Shown here piece after piece: positions 20,802 through 31,974 of a stretch of 64,000 bases of DNA. The notes under the pieces are model-generated. The model worked only from the letters and a program-made list of their open reading frames with translations. It searched no databases and had not been told where the DNA came from. Location of the stretch: positions 129,772,424 to 129,836,423 of the forward strand of contig CM059187.1 of the NCBI GenBank assembly GCA_030323885.1. The letters run 5' to 3'. Each line of letters opens with the position of its first letter. Within the stretch, counting starts at the first letter, position 1. Source of the stretch: Branchipolynoe longqiensis. Lineage: Eukaryota; Annelida; Polychaeta; Phyllodocida; Polynoidae. A program made the translations under genes and the position numbers.

Positions 20802-21601
20802 CACTCACTCACTGGATGGATGGGTGGAGCAAGTTGGAAATTTGCGGTAGCAATTCCCTCCTAAATCCTCAACATTCACCGACTTTTCACTGAGCTGGGG
20901 GGGGGGGGGGGGGGGCATTTAGCTTCAACTTCTCCTCCTCCTCCTCCCTCGTCCTGATATGACCTGAGATGTTGCCAGGATGTAAAACCTCAACACACAC
21001 CCACCTCCACTCGCACCACTACTACCAGCACCACCGCCACCATGGTACTGTGGGTACTGTCAGTCTGTGGGTGTGCGCGTGGAGGGGGGGAGGGGGAGTG
21101 CGGGGGCCAAGGGGGGGGGGTGTGAATCACCTTTACTGGTTATCCCAGACACGGGGATTCTGGGTTTAATCGTCATACCACCTCATCTCAAATTAAAATA
21201 TGTTCCATGTTTTGCTTAGAATGTGTTCCCTGTTCTTGGAGCCGAACCACTTCTTAAATGCTCACACATATTTGTGTAGTTGTACTAAGTATCTCCCAGG
21301 ATTATGGTTCGATAAGCAATGGTCAGGTGATTGACTTACTCGCCATGTATATATACACATATATGTGTGTTTATATGTACAACAAAAATGGGTATATATA
21401 TACATCCATTTGTATATAATTGATATATAATACATACTATTGTATTGCCTATATATTGTACATATATAAGCATGTCACATTCGTAATATATATTCTATTA
21501 TACCATATACACACATACCACATCTATAACACATGTACTCTATTATTATATATATATATAATTACATATATATAATATATATTAAACATATATTAACCAT
21601 G
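20802..21601. other. Non-coding; SINE tail fragment (20949-20996), poly-G and AT-rich stretch
   Basis: 20898-20917 is poly-G. 20949-20996 is a plus-strand family 1 tail. 21340-21600 is TATA-rich simple sequence. No gene is seen. Confidence 0.6.
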
Positions 21602-22003
21602 TCATCATCATCATGCTGTTGGTTGCAATGTGACAAAGACTGCTTTCATTACTTGACTGCCGCTCTCCATTTAGTTCTCTGCTGTGAGAGTGATGTCCAT
21701 GAGTCGGTCTAAATGTTTCTCAGCTTCAGGTTTACATTTCATGAAAGCTGCCTGCAAAAGTGTTGAAGTGCTGCTGGCTTTTGCAAGTTACCAGCGGCAC
21801 TCTCTCCAGGAGCAACTAGAGGTTTCACAACGGCAAGAACATGTCAAGACAGGCGCAAAACTATTTGTCCCTGCAGTGGCTGGTCGGGAGATGTTGGGAG
21901 TTCCATACATCAACTGCCCTTAATGCTGCCACAGTGACATGGTTTTCTGTTTAGGGTTTGGCCCTTAGCCTTCGGTTCTGTCAAGAACCTGTACCACAAG
22001 GCA
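21602..22003 (-). repeat. Dispersed repeat R-B, copy 2 (truncated)
   Basis: Begins with the (CAT)n end and is cut at about 22003, inside GTACCACAAGGCA, by the MITE remnant that follows. Confidence 0.75.
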
Positions 22004-22238
22004 ATGCAAATGCAAATGCAAATGCGGCAACTGAATCGGTCCATGTAGCCATCGGTGCGGCATGCAAATGCAAATGCTGCTGTGTTTCCCATAGGAAACA
22101 GTGTTAGAGAAACCTGACACTATGTGTGGGTGTGGGTGTGGGTGTGGGTGAAAGGACCCAACCGGTTTGCATGCCGCATGCCACATGCGGCATTCGCATT
22201 CGCATGCCGCATACCGCGTGTAAGGAATCCTAGCTTTA
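22001..22238. mobile_element. Truncated copy of the 8683-8998 MITE
   Basis: Shares ACTGAATC(C/G)GTCCATGTAG, CATAGGAAACAGTGTTAGAG, the (TGTGGG)n tract and the right end GTGTAAGGAATCCTAGCTTT with the 8.7-kb copy. The left terminus is missing and replaced by (AATGCA)n. Confidence 0.75.
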
Positions 22239-22593
22239 GTTCACACCCACAGTTACTTACACACTGACACTGAACACTGACCGCCCGAGAGGGCCTTAGC
22301 CCCGTCTCTCTCAATCCTCGGTGTAGTTCTCTCGTTACACACCAGGTGGCGTACTCGTACGGCGCTCCACGCTTCCTCTGTTCGAGCTGCTCGCTTACTG
22401 CTCGCTGCCTCTGGGTCATTCTGTGCGCAGCACTGTATCACTAATACTAGTAATAGCCACCGATGGCCTTAGATGTTGTCAGGATGTTAATGTCTGCTAC
22501 GGCATCATGACGCACATTGCCTGTCAGTGTGTGTGTGCGTGGGGGGGGGGGTGATTCCTAGCCGAATGTACCATGTTTTTTTAATGTTTTTTG
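22239..22593. other. Non-coding spacer
   Basis: A 30-base family 1 tail scrap lies at about 22463-22492. No other feature is recognised. Confidence 0.5.
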
Positions 22594-22927
22594 TTTATTG
22601 AGGCTGTATTTATACTGTCCATAGCATATAAGCCTGGGTACCCAGGCTTGTTTTCAATGCTGGCCAGTTGTAGTGTTGGTGTTATCTTACCACACAGTAG
22701 CTGCTGATAAGGTATTTGATTGCCTGCAGTTCAGTAGCAGATAGATAATTGGTTGGTATGGTTAGTAGCCTATATTAGTTTAAAAAAAGATTTCTTGGCA
22801 TATATATGTGTTATTTTATTTTGTTCCACTCTTATTACTAGACTAGCCTACTCCTATTTACATATCATAGGCTTGTACATAGCTGTGTGGTGTTTTATCT
22901 GGCTACTTTTGGCATGGTTATGCATGT
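22594..22927 (+). repeat. Dispersed repeat R-C, copy 1
   Basis: Shared with 26450-26786 (opposite strand) and in part with 30671-30828. Blocks include GAGGCTGTATTTATACTGTC, CAGTAGCTGCTGATAAG and CATATCATAGGCTTGTACAT. Class unknown. Confidence 0.75.
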
Positions 22928-23528
22928 CTGTGTTGCTAATTACAGGATTCCTGTATGTTACTGTTAGTGAACTTTAGCTGATTACCGAGGTAAACGACAG
23001 TGTCAGTGTTGTTGTCGGTCGGGCATTACTTTATGAATACAACAGCCCCAACCTTCACCCCTCGCTCTCAACACCCCACCCCACCCCCACCCCCACCCCC
23101 ACCCCCACCCCACCAGAGCACATACACCGTGTCTGCTCTCATCCTCACACCGAAGGTGCTTGATGTTATATTCATAATTCCACCCATCCTGATATAATTT
23201 TAATGTTGCTAGAACGTAAAACACCAAAGAAAACTATTACTTATGCGACACAATGAAGAGTTCACGGCTCAATCCAATCTCTGAAGTTAAAGCCGCCTAA
23301 TCCGATGAAAGCGTCACATTTTCCAAACCAAAGCACTTATATATTTAATCTTGGATATCGGACTGATACCGGTGAAATTGGTAAGCATGTGTTGCTACAT
23401 ACAAGTTAGTCAGTCATAAATCAATATTGTTAAACCTGTTACCACTGAAGCCTTTGGTGTCAGAATGTTGACGCATGCATCAACATTAATTTTGCATTCT
23501 TTCAGTTAAAATATTTCCAAAGTTAGTC
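22928..23528. other. Non-coding; (CCCCCA)n microsatellite and SINE tail fragment
   Basis: 23072-23112 is a CCCCCA/CCCCA repeat. 23184-23231 is a diverged plus-strand family 1 tail. 23296-23345 resembles fragments of repeat R-D (see 43455). Confidence 0.6.
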
Positions 23529-23764
23529 ATATGAGTCTGTCTCAAAAGGTGATAACTCTTTTTTTTGTGTCCATTGTAACGATTGACACAAAACAGCACA
23601 GAAACGGTTACACTGAAAACACAAGGACATTTGGGATTATGAAACACCATGTAAAAAACAAATCAGTTTATCCTGAGCAAATACATAGGCAGATAGTATG
23701 TTGATCGTTACAATGGACAAAGTTTTGTCCCATATTGCTTAGCACCTTTTGAGACAGTCTCATA
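23529..23764. mobile_element. MITE of about 236 bp, ends GAGWCTGTCTCAAAAGGTG
   Basis: The left end at 23529-23551 and right end at 23742-23764 are inverted with one mismatch. Just inside, GTCCATTGTAACGAT and ATCGTTACAATGGAC form a second inverted pair. Non-coding; superfamily undetermined. Confidence 0.75.
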
Positions 23765-23841
23765 TATATTATAATAGTTATGTCAAGGTAGGTTATAACG
23801 ACCATCCTAATATATTTATCTTAAAAAAAGACTAACTCAAA

Positions 23842-23930
23842 GCCACCGGTCTATGCAATTTTAAACAACGCTGTACCTCATCAATACTTGGATGGGTGGA
23901 CATCTGGGAATACAGAGGTGCTGTCGACAT
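23842..23930 (+). pseudogene. 5S rRNA-like remnant
   Basis: The stretch AATACTTGGATGGGTGGACA, TCTGGGAATACAGAGGTGCT, GTCGAC follows the 3' half of 5S rRNA (TACTTGGATGGGTGACC, CTGGGAATACCGGGTGCTGT), and the preceding CACCGGTCTATGC and AACAACG also fit. The 5' part is missing or diverged and several stem bases differ, so this is a pseudogene or the head of a 5S-derived SINE. Confidence 0.65.
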
Positions 23931-25075
23931 CCTAACCAGGCATATGCTGGTCGCCTACCAAATTAGATTAGGCATGGATAAGTACTAGGTAAGTCTAGTG
24001 GGATATTGCCAAAGCATGAATCTACTATAGTATTATATAGCTTTGTCTGAAGACACGAGTGGTCTGAGGTGGGAACACATGTGTTATGTGCAGGGTCTGT
24101 GCCTGTGTGTGTCTATGTGTACTATGGGTATGTGCCTGTGTGTTTCTATGTGTACTATGTTTGTTTGTGTGTATGTTTGTCTGTGTGTGACCATGTATGC
24201 CTGTGCGTGTATGTGTATGTATGTGTGTATGTGTGTCTGTGTCTGTCTGCATGTGTATGTGTGTCTGTGTGCGTGTGTCCGCGTCCGTGTATGTATGTGT
24301 GCATGTATGTGTGTATGTGTGTGCCTGTGTATGGCTATGTACATGTCTGTGAAGACTTCGGATAAGTGAGGTTGTGTGGGCTGTGCGTGTGTACCCGGGG
24401 GGAGGGCGTGGATATGGAGGAGAGGGGAGAAGCGGCGTTAGAGGGACGGGACGTTAGAACTGGGGTGGGATGATGGGTGGGGGTGGGGGTGGGGGTGGGG
24501 GGTGGAGGAGGAGGTCACGTGGGCCACGCGTGACAGTGGTCGGCCAAGCGAGGATCAATCTGTGGCCTCTGGGTAAAGGGGGGGGGGGGGGGGGGGGGGC
24601 TGTGTTTAGAAGGCCTAATGGAGACCGCTTGCCGGCCCATGGGAGGGCTGAGACTGTGAGTGCAAGGGCATGGGCAGGGGAAGGAACGGGGGCAGGGGCA
24701 GGGGAATGGACAGGGGCAAGGGCAGGGACAGGGAAAGGACAGGGATGTGAGGCTCCGTGTCTGGGTATGTGTATGGGTGGGTGTGGGTAGGAGAGAGGTA
24801 TTCATGTGTGTAATATATGCATGCACAACTAATTATCCCACGGACGCCGTGTCCACGTCATTACAATGCCTACTAATACTATCACATTAAAGTACATTCA
24901 TAGCCTAAGGCTATTTATATCAAAAGAGACATGTACAGTGGTTAATCCACGTTAGCGAAGAAGAGGGGAAATACTATAGATAGTTGTCTCTATTGGTGTT
25001 TGCATTACACAGTGTACATTTATATTTATATAACAGAATGCACTTTGTATATTATTATATATAGTGTATTTTATA
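23931..25075. other. Non-coding; (TG)n-type and G-rich simple sequence
   Basis: 24085-24350 is TGTGTATG-rich. 24475-24500 is (GGTGGG)n and 24579-24599 is poly-G. 24660-24760 is GGGGCA/GGGACA-rich. No gene is recognised. Confidence 0.7.
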
Positions 25076-26390
25076 TGGCAGTGAATGAGGCAGTAATAAA
25101 TAGCAAGCTCATTGAAAAAGTGTTACATAGGCACATAAATGAACACCTGGAAAAAAACAATATACTAAATGAAAGCCAAGGGGGTTTCAGGAAACTGCAC
25201 GCGACATAAAAAAACAATAGCTAACCTAACAAATGACATACTGGCACCAAGGAACCAAAAACAATTAGTTGGAGCAGCCTTCATTGACTTCAGCAAAGCA
25301 TTCAACAGAGTAGACCATAATGTACTACTGGAAAAACTAAAAAAAACATGGGCATAAAATCCCAAACTATGAACTGGATAAAATGCTACCTGAGCAACAG
25401 GCAACAAAAAACTAAGCTAAACAATGCACTATCAGACAACCAACCTGTCACATGTGGTGTACCTCAAGGGTCAGTGTTAGTGCCACTGGTGTTTATAATC
25501 TACATAAATTACCTTGAGAAATGGCTGCAAACTGAATGCCTCCAACTAAATGTGGATGACACAGTCATATATGCAAAGGGCACCACAGAAGAAGAGGTAA
25601 TAACTAAACTAAATAAGCTCCTACTAAAATTGGACGAATGGTGTGAGTCCAACAAAATAACCATCAATGCAAGCAAATAAAAAAAGTACTCTTCTCGCAT
25701 AAACAAATGCCAGAAAGAAATCAAACTGTAAGCTAGGAAACCAAACGTTAGAAAATGTAGACCATTACAAATACCTAGACCTATGTATTAAAAAAATCAT
25801 CCAAAAAGTAAACCACAAACTGTGGCTATTTGCAAAGCTAAGAGACTACATGACACAAGAAGATTCAATAACAATTTTCAAGGCCATGGTGCTCCCCTAT
25901 TTTGACTATGGGGATGTAAACTACATGGCCCCGAAAAAAGAACTTCTAAGAAAACTGCAAATACTGCAGAACAGAGCCCTGAAAATCTGCCTAAGAGTGG
26001 ACAAGCTGCACCCCATCTATGACATACACAAAAGAACTGAAGTATAATTACTGGAAAATAGGAGAATAATTCATTTTTTTAAATCATCCTGATATGACCT
26101 TAGATTGTGCTAGGACATAAAACAACAACAACCAAACAAAACTTTAAAAACATTAGCATATAGCTATAGTCAAAACAATGAACTCCTAACAAAACCACAA
26201 AGTAATACTAAAGCAAATAATGCGCCACTACTAAGGCAGACCAGAAGCCAAATAAAAGCTCACAAAAGAAGCATGCTGGAACTGGCTGCCAAGGTGTGGA
26301 ACGCCCAAACGGTAAAGGAACGACAAATTCCTGACATAAAAACATACAACAAATATTTGTGCAAAATAAGGCTAGGAAACCCCCACTAAG
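25076..26390 (+). pseudogene. Decayed non-LTR retrotransposon (LINE) reverse transcriptase
   Basis: A broken series of frames keeps RT motifs in order: SKLIEKVLHRHINEHLEKNN and SQGGFRK, motif A FIDFSKAFNRVDHN at about 25281, motif B GVPQGSVLVPLVFIIYIN at about 25456, and motif C with VDDT in place of the usual YADD at about 25551. A C-terminal region follows (DYGDVNYMAPKKELLRKLQ, then LELAAKVWN). Stops and frameshifts occur near 25209, 25357 and 25680, and a SINE tail fragment interrupts it at 26084-26138. The 5' endonuclease part is absent. It looks CR1/jockey-like; the clade is not certain. Confidence 0.85.
26084..26138 (+). repeat. Family 1 SINE tail inside the LINE remnant
   Basis: ATCCTGATATGACCTTAGAT, then GTGCTAGGACATAAAACAAC and CAA repeats. 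Confidence 0.75.
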
Positions 26391-26449
26391 CTGCGTTGCA
26401 AGGGCGCATTTAATATGTCACGGCCCACCAGTGGGACAGCCAATTGAAC

Positions 26450-26786
26450 GTAACCATGCCAAAATTAGCCAGATAGCACACCACATAACTATGTACAAGC
26501 CTATGATATGTAAATAGGAGTAGGCTAGGCTAGTATTAAGAGTAGAAAAAAATAAAATATATATATACCAAGAAAATCCAAAAAAACTAACATAGACTAC
26601 TAAACATGACAATTAACTACCTTCCTGCTACTTTAATGCAGGAAATCAAACACCTTACCAGCAGCTACTGCGAAGGTAGGAAGTGGCAATTATCAATTTT
26701 GCACTACAGCTGGCTAGCATTGAAAACAAGCCTTAGTACTCGGGCTTATATGCTATGGACAGTATAAATACAGCCTCAATTAAAAA
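26450..26786 (-). repeat. Dispersed repeat R-C, copy 2
   Basis: Reverse complement of the 22594-22927 repeat, with an extra segment around 26640-26690 that includes a scrap of SINE body. Confidence 0.75.
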
Positions 26787-26796
26787 AATTAGTTTT

Positions 26797-26934
26797 AATG
26801 GTGCTGGCAGCCTGGTCTCTCAGTGGGGCAGCACTATAAAGTTGCCATGAGTGCACACTATCACAAGTCGGTACCCGTCCTGCTATGACCGTAGATGTTG
26901 CTAGGACGTAAAACAACAAAAAACTAACAAAACA
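26797..26934 (+). repeat. Family 1 SINE, 3' half only
   Basis: Starts in the body at GGTGCTGGCAGCCTGGTCTC and continues through the tail ATGACCGTAGATGTTGCTAG to an ACAAAACAAAAAC end. Confidence 0.85.
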
Positions 26935-27395
26935 AAAACATACCAGATATACGTTGTATGCTATATTTGATATATATATATATACATGTGTATATAGAGA
27001 TAATATATAATACATTATATGACTTTAACTGAGATCCACACACCGCACAATACTGAGGATTTATAATACCAGTCCGCAACCCCAGTGAACCGCATTACAG
27101 ACACATGCACACAAACACACATGCACACACAGACGCACACAGGCACATATACATACACAGACACGCACATACATACACGGACACTCACAGACACATGCAG
27201 TATTATTATTAGCACATACCCTTATAATGCATACACCACCATGAAGCACATCGGTCCTCCACGATATGACTTTAGATGTTGCCAGGACGTAAAAATCCAA
27301 CAACCAATCAATCGGCCTCCCTTTGTTTACTGAGGTAGAATAGAATTAAACCACGCCCTAAACTTGCCGATGATGTGGCTGCTTAACTATATCAT
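26935..27395. other. Non-coding; AT and CA microsatellites, SINE tail fragment
   Basis: 26965-27020 is (TA)n-rich and 27098-27195 is CACA-rich. 27252-27312 is a plus-strand family 1 tail. No gene is seen. Confidence 0.65.
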
Positions 27396-27408
27396 CCACA
27401 ATAAAATT

Positions 27409-27698
27409 GAATCGGTAGAGCGCAGGCTTCTCATGCCGAAGTCGGGAGTTCTAATCCCAGTCGAATCAAACCAATGACTTATAAAATCGATACTTATCGC
27501 TACCTAACCTGGTGCTTGGCATCAATAGGATAGTACAAGGACTGGTTAGTTCGGCATCAGAATAGTGTGACTGTATGGGATATTGGGCCATGGTGCTGGC
27601 AGCCTGGTCACCATAAGTGTGCACTGTCACAAGTTGATGACCATCCTAACAGGACCTTTGAAGTTGCTAAGATGTAAAACAACAAACAAATCAACCAA
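27409..27698 (+). repeat. tRNA-derived SINE, family 1 copy with 13-bp target-site duplication
   Basis: Perfect direct repeats CCACAATAAAATT flank it (27396-27408 and 27699-27711). The head lacks its first bases and starts at GAATCGGTAGAGCGCAGG, followed by the body and tail. The duplication shows LINE-type retroposition. Confidence 0.93.
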
Positions 27699-27711
27699 CC
27701 ACAATAAAATT

Positions 27712-28148
27712 CCAGGTTTCATTTGATTAAAGTGAAATAATGATGGATTGAGTCCTAATATAACCTGGTTTAGATCCATATATGCCGGTTTCATTATGTT
27801 TCTTAGTGTGAGCACAGCTCCTTGGTGTGAGTACATGTTCCCCACTCCCTCACACGTGTTCTCACTGTGCTAGGTAGACAACCTTTTACTGTAGGCTGGC
27901 CTAGTGGAGTGACAGACGGCTGCTTTACATTGATGGCCCTCCATACAACGATAGTAAAGAGATACTTGGCTGGCAATGTCGGGGAATCCCAGGGCGACTG
28001 TTACATCCCAGGGCGTCTTGCTGAGTGGTCGTGAAACTCCAGGGTTGGCAATTACCAGTAAATATCGGACGCGCGTTTTCTTTCTCTGACATGTATAAAG
28101 TTGCATAGTCCGATGGTTATGAGGTTTTTTTTCTGAGATAATTATATA
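27712..28148. other. Non-coding spacer
   Basis: No coding frame or known repeat is seen, except that 28105-28148 is the left part of repeat R-D. Confidence 0.5.
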
Positions 28149-28441
28149 TTAGATTAGAAATCAATCAAACTGCAGTGTACAATCATTCAAAAGGCAGCTT
28201 GACAAGGTGTTAACAACAATACCAGATGAACCACAGATTCCAGGATACACCCAGCTAACACCAGCAGATTCAAACTCATTACTGCACATGAAAAAACTGA
28301 ACAGAGCATCCTCTCCACATGTGATGGGCTCTGATGGTGCCAGCACCACATGTGATGAGCCCATCACCACATGTGATGGGCTCTGATGGTGGAGTGTCCG
28401 ACTTGGCCTAAGCATATAGCTCAAACACTCTAATCTAATCT
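28149..28441 (+). pseudogene. 3' fragment of a LINE inserted into repeat R-D
   Basis: One frame reads a LINE-like C-terminal segment (FKRQLDKVL-type words, IPDEPQIPGYTQLTPADSNS, LLHMKKLNRASS), with the upstream part lost. It interrupts repeat R-D, whose halves are at 28105-28148 and 28442-28750. CACATGTGATG words are repeated internally. Confidence 0.55.
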
Positions 28442-28750
28442 ATTTCATTGATCGTTGCAATCTACCTTATTGTACTTTGAAGTAAATTTGATTTAAGATG
28501 ACTAACTATGGAGATATTTGAAGTATAAACAAGCAAAATTAATTTTGGCATGCTTTCCAAAACCTCGATCCCATAGGCTTTAGCAGTGACAGGTTCTATT
28601 AAATTGACTTAGTATGCCCTTCTATGTAAAAAACAAATGTTCAATAAGTGCACCAGTATCTAAGTTGGAAACTGTAGGTTCAAATCTACAGAAGTGTTTT
28701 GCTTTTGAAGATGTTATGCTTTTATCGGACTATGCAACTTTATTGATCGC
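28442..28750 (+). repeat. Dispersed repeat R-D, copy 1 (right part)
   Basis: Shares with 43455-43845 blocks such as ATCTACCTTATT, TATTTGAAGT, TTAATTTTGGCA and CGGACTATGCAACTTTA, at moderate divergence. Confidence 0.65.
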
Positions 28751-29300
28751 GTATCATTGTTCTGCATCAGAGATGTGCTGCAGCTCGGATGTGTGGAATC
28801 AAGGATGTGGTGCATTAGCGGCATGCTTCAGCAGTAGTGTGCTCCATCGGTGATATGCTGCATCAGCTATGTGCTGCATCAATAATGTGTTTCATGATGT
28901 GCTGAATGAATTATATGCTGCATCAGACCCGTGCTGCATCAGCTGTGCGCTGCAACCGTGATGTCCTGCATCAGCCATGGGATGCACTACTTACGAGTGT
29001 GTGGCATAAGTGGTGTGTGGCATCAGTAATGTACAGCTTCAGTGATCTATTGAATCACTGGCGTGCTGCATCATCAATGTGTTTCAGTAGTGATGTGCCA
29101 CATCAGTGATATGTTACCCGAGTAATGTGTTGCATTAGCCATGCGCTGTATCGGCTGTGCGCTGCATCAGCAGTGTACTGCACTACTTATGTACTACCTA
29201 ATTGGTGTGCTGCATCAGTGACTTACACTTTTACAACTTCAGCGATGTGCTACATCACTGGGATGCCGCATCAGCAACTTTATGCATCAGTGATATACGT
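28751..29300. repeat. Degenerate satellite of GTGCTGCATCAG units
   Basis: Roughly thirty diverged copies of an 18-21 base word such as ATGTGCTGCATCAGTG. Cys/Ala/Ser-rich ORFs here are translations of it. Confidence 0.75.
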
Positions 29301-30225
29301 TCTCAGTTTGTGTGGACCTGAGAAGATGATCAAGCAGTACAATGTCTGTTCCCTATTCCCCGAGCCATGGATTCGAGTCAACCAAGGCCTTAATATAACA
29401 AACTAAATGTTAAACTATGTGTACTTCATATGGTCTTGTAAAATTAGTTGGACTTTCCTTCTTCTTCCAGATTTGGGGTTAATCTGACTGGATATGACAT
29501 TGCATCATGACCGTAATCAGCATGGCATCTCAATGAGGCAGCACTATTAATCCGAGAGCAAGGTGTACTGTCTCAATTCACATGCCCGGCCCGGTATGAC
29601 CTCAGCTGTTGCTGTGAGTGTGACAGTACTATAAACACGTCAATAACTTTGTTCACTTACATAAAGTTACAAAGTTCAGGCTTGTGTAGAATCCAGGCAG
29701 GCTGCGGGTGTGGGAGACTGGGCCGTGATACTGGATCACGCCCCTCTGGGAGACAACTATCGAGCAGCTCACGATAATCCTCTAATTAGATCACGACCAA
29801 ACTAATTGGGGCGTTGTCTTGCGTCTCCGTCCGCGGTAAAAAAAAGAAGAAGAAGTAATTACAAACTAGTATAAAGGTAGGTTTTTTTTAACAGAAAAAA
29901 AAACAAGGAAACAAACTAAAAACTAAAAACCCCACCAAAGACACCCCCCCCCCCCACATATCTGACAGATGAATCACCACCTCACTCACAAACCGACATT
30001 TCCTAGTAACAAATCACAGCCACCACATGTGTGTGCGCGCGTGTGTTTAATATCAAGGTGGCAAATCCGCATGATGGGACAATAGAAGAGAAAGCTGAGT
30101 CTTTCAAATGAAAACATCTTGTGTAACATTTCCATATGTGGTTTTATTTGTGTGTGTGTGTGTGGGGGGGGGGATATTTTATTTCGCGTTTGTGTTCATT
30201 TGAAATGAAGTGCAAGCGGAAGGGG
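29301..30225. other. Non-coding; diverged SINE fragment at 29500-29610
   Basis: 29500-29610 keeps worn family 1 blocks (GAGGCAGCACTATTAA, GGTATGACCTCAGCTGTTGC). A good acceptor-like tract (TTCCTTCTTCTTCCAG) at 29456-29471 is followed by early stops in all frames. 29950-29963 is poly-C. Nothing else is seen. Confidence 0.5.
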
Positions 30226-30311
30226 CGGGGCGGCGCGGGGCGGGGCGGGGCGGGGCGGGGCGGGGCGGGGCGGGGCGGACGGGGCGGGGCGGGGCAGGGC
30301 GGGGCGGGGGC
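30226..30311. repeat. (GGGGC)n pentanucleotide repeat
   Basis: About seventeen GGGGC units on the plus strand with one GGAC and one GGGCA interruption; strong G-quadruplex potential. Confidence 0.92.
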
Positions 30312-30504
30312 GTTGGTTTGACAGCATTGATTTCTGGGGGCGGATAGGTCTACTTGAGTTATTTGGAAGGCGGAAATTGTGAGCACACATTACCATAGCG
30401 TCTGTCTGCAAAGGACACCTCTGCATGCATACCAATGTTGGGCTGATATAGTAGATGTCATGTCATTGGAGATAATCCTTTTTATTCCCTTTCCCCTTCC
30501 CCAG

Positions 30505-30590
30505 GTTTTATATTGAAAAGAATGTTCACATATATACCAGGGGTTCGCTGAGGGCATCGGGAAGTGGTCAGTTGATAGGAAACCATCCAG
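30505..30590 (+). CDS. Weak internal exon candidate
   Basis: A long pyrimidine tract ending CCCCAG precedes 30505 and CATCCAG/GTGGCG follows 30590. The frame between reads FYIEKNVHIYTRGSLRASGS then GQLIGNHP without stops, entering in phase 2 and leaving in phase 1. No domain is recognisable and the donor is only fair. It could belong to the kinase gene or be chance. Confidence 0.18.
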
Positions 30591-30670
30591 GTGGCGCCAG
30601 TAATGCAGATAATCGGATCGGATCGGAACAAGCGAACTGAAATAGAAGATTTTGTTGTTGATTTTAAATT

Positions 30671-30828
30671 TTTTTATTGAGGCTGTATTTATACTGTCCA
30701 TAGCATGTAAGCCCTGGTACCCAGGCTTGTTTTCAATGCGGGCCAGCTGTAGTGTTGGTGTTGTCTTACCAAACAGTAGCTGCTGATAAGTTATTTGATT
30801 GCCTGGAATTCAGTAGCAGATAGATAGT
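30671..30828 (+). repeat. Dispersed repeat R-C, copy 3 (partial)
   Basis: Left half of R-C: GAGGCTGTATTTATACTGTC through GATTGCCTGGAATTCAGTAG. Confidence 0.75.
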
Positions 30829-30933
30829 TTTTTTTAGCAGATAGATAGCAAGATTGAATAATATATAAAGTTATATTCAATAATGGTAATTTAATATTCA
30901 TAAACTGCGTGCGTGCATTTCTTATATATATTC

Positions 30934-31386
30934 TCATCATCATCATCATCATGCTGTCGGTCACGATGCGACAAAGACTGCTTTCATTACTTGACTGCCG
31001 CTCTCCATTTAGCTCTCTGCTGTGAGAGTTGCGTCCATGAGTTGGTCTTAATGTCCATTTCATGAAAGCTGCCTGCAAAAGTGTTGAAGTGCTGCTGGCT
31101 TTTGCAAGTTACCAACGGCACTCTCTCGGGGAGCAAATAGAGGTTTCACACCGGCAAGAACATGTCAAGACAGGCGCAAAACTATTTGTCCCTGCAGTGG
31201 CTGGTCGGGAGATGTTGGGAGTTCCATACATCAACCGCCCTTAATGCTGCCACAGTGACATGGTTTTCTGTTCAGGGTTTGCTCCCTTAGCCTTCGGTTC
31301 TGTCAAGGACCTGTACCACAAGGCAGTGGTTTAGAACTCTGCAAGGCAGGGGCGTCAAACTCCCTGAGGTATTGCTATACCTGCAT
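30934..31386 (-). repeat. Dispersed repeat R-B, copy 3 (fullest)
   Basis: Starts at (CAT)n and runs to GAGGTATTGCTATACCTGCA. The plus-strand frame MKAACKSVEVLLAFASYQRH onwards is also open in copy 2, but it runs antisense to the (ATG)n-tailed orientation, so I do not call it a gene. Confidence 0.8.
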
Positions 31387-31399
31387 GATAATTCTCATA

Positions 31400-31435
31400 A
31401 TAATTGTATATAGTCCATATATATATATATACACG

Positions 31436-31478
<43 letters not shown>

Positions 31479-31480
31479 TT
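31400..31480. repeat. (TA)n-rich microsatellite
   Basis: TATATA words with occasional CA over about 80 bases. Confidence 0.85.
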
Positions 31481-31608
31481 GCAAGTAGTGTGGATGGACT
31501 CCAGATGAAATAGTGCATTGAGGTTGAAAAGTGTTGGGTGTAGAGAGCATAGTGGGTCTGGCAGAGGGAAGGATCAGAGGAGCATTTGGAGGAGAAGGAG
31601 GAAGAAGT

Positions 31609-31962
31609 TGTTGTTGTTGTTGTTGTTGTTTGTTTGTTGTTGTTTTACGTCCTAGCAACATCTAAGGTCATATCAGGACGGGTACCGACTTGTGACAGTG
31701 CGCACTCATGGCGACTTTATAGTGCTGTCCCACTGGGAAACCAGGCCGCCGGCACCATGACCTGGTATCCCACTCAGTCACATTATCCTGACACTGAGCA
31801 CACCAGTCCTTGCCCTATCCTATTAATGCCGAGCGCCTGGCTAGGAAGCAACAAGTATCAATTTTAAAGTCATTGGTTTGACTCGACCGGGACTCGAACC
31901 CACGACCCCACGATCTCCCAGCACGGGAGACGGACGCTCTAACCCATTCGGCCATCCCGTCT
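31609..31962 (-). repeat. tRNA-derived SINE, family 1, long-arm head, 12-bp target-site duplication
   Basis: Perfect direct repeats GGAGGAAGAAGT at 31597-31608 and 31963-31974 flank a complete reverse copy with a (CAA)n-type tail. The head carries GGCCGAATGGGTTAGAGCG, an extra arm and the B box GGGTTCGAGTCCC (read on the minus strand). Confidence 0.95.
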
Positions 31963-31974
31963 GGAGGAAGAAGT

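Noticed and set aside
29456..29520. Exon after TTCCTTCTTCTTCCAG
   Set aside because: All three frames stop within 13 codons and no donor is present.
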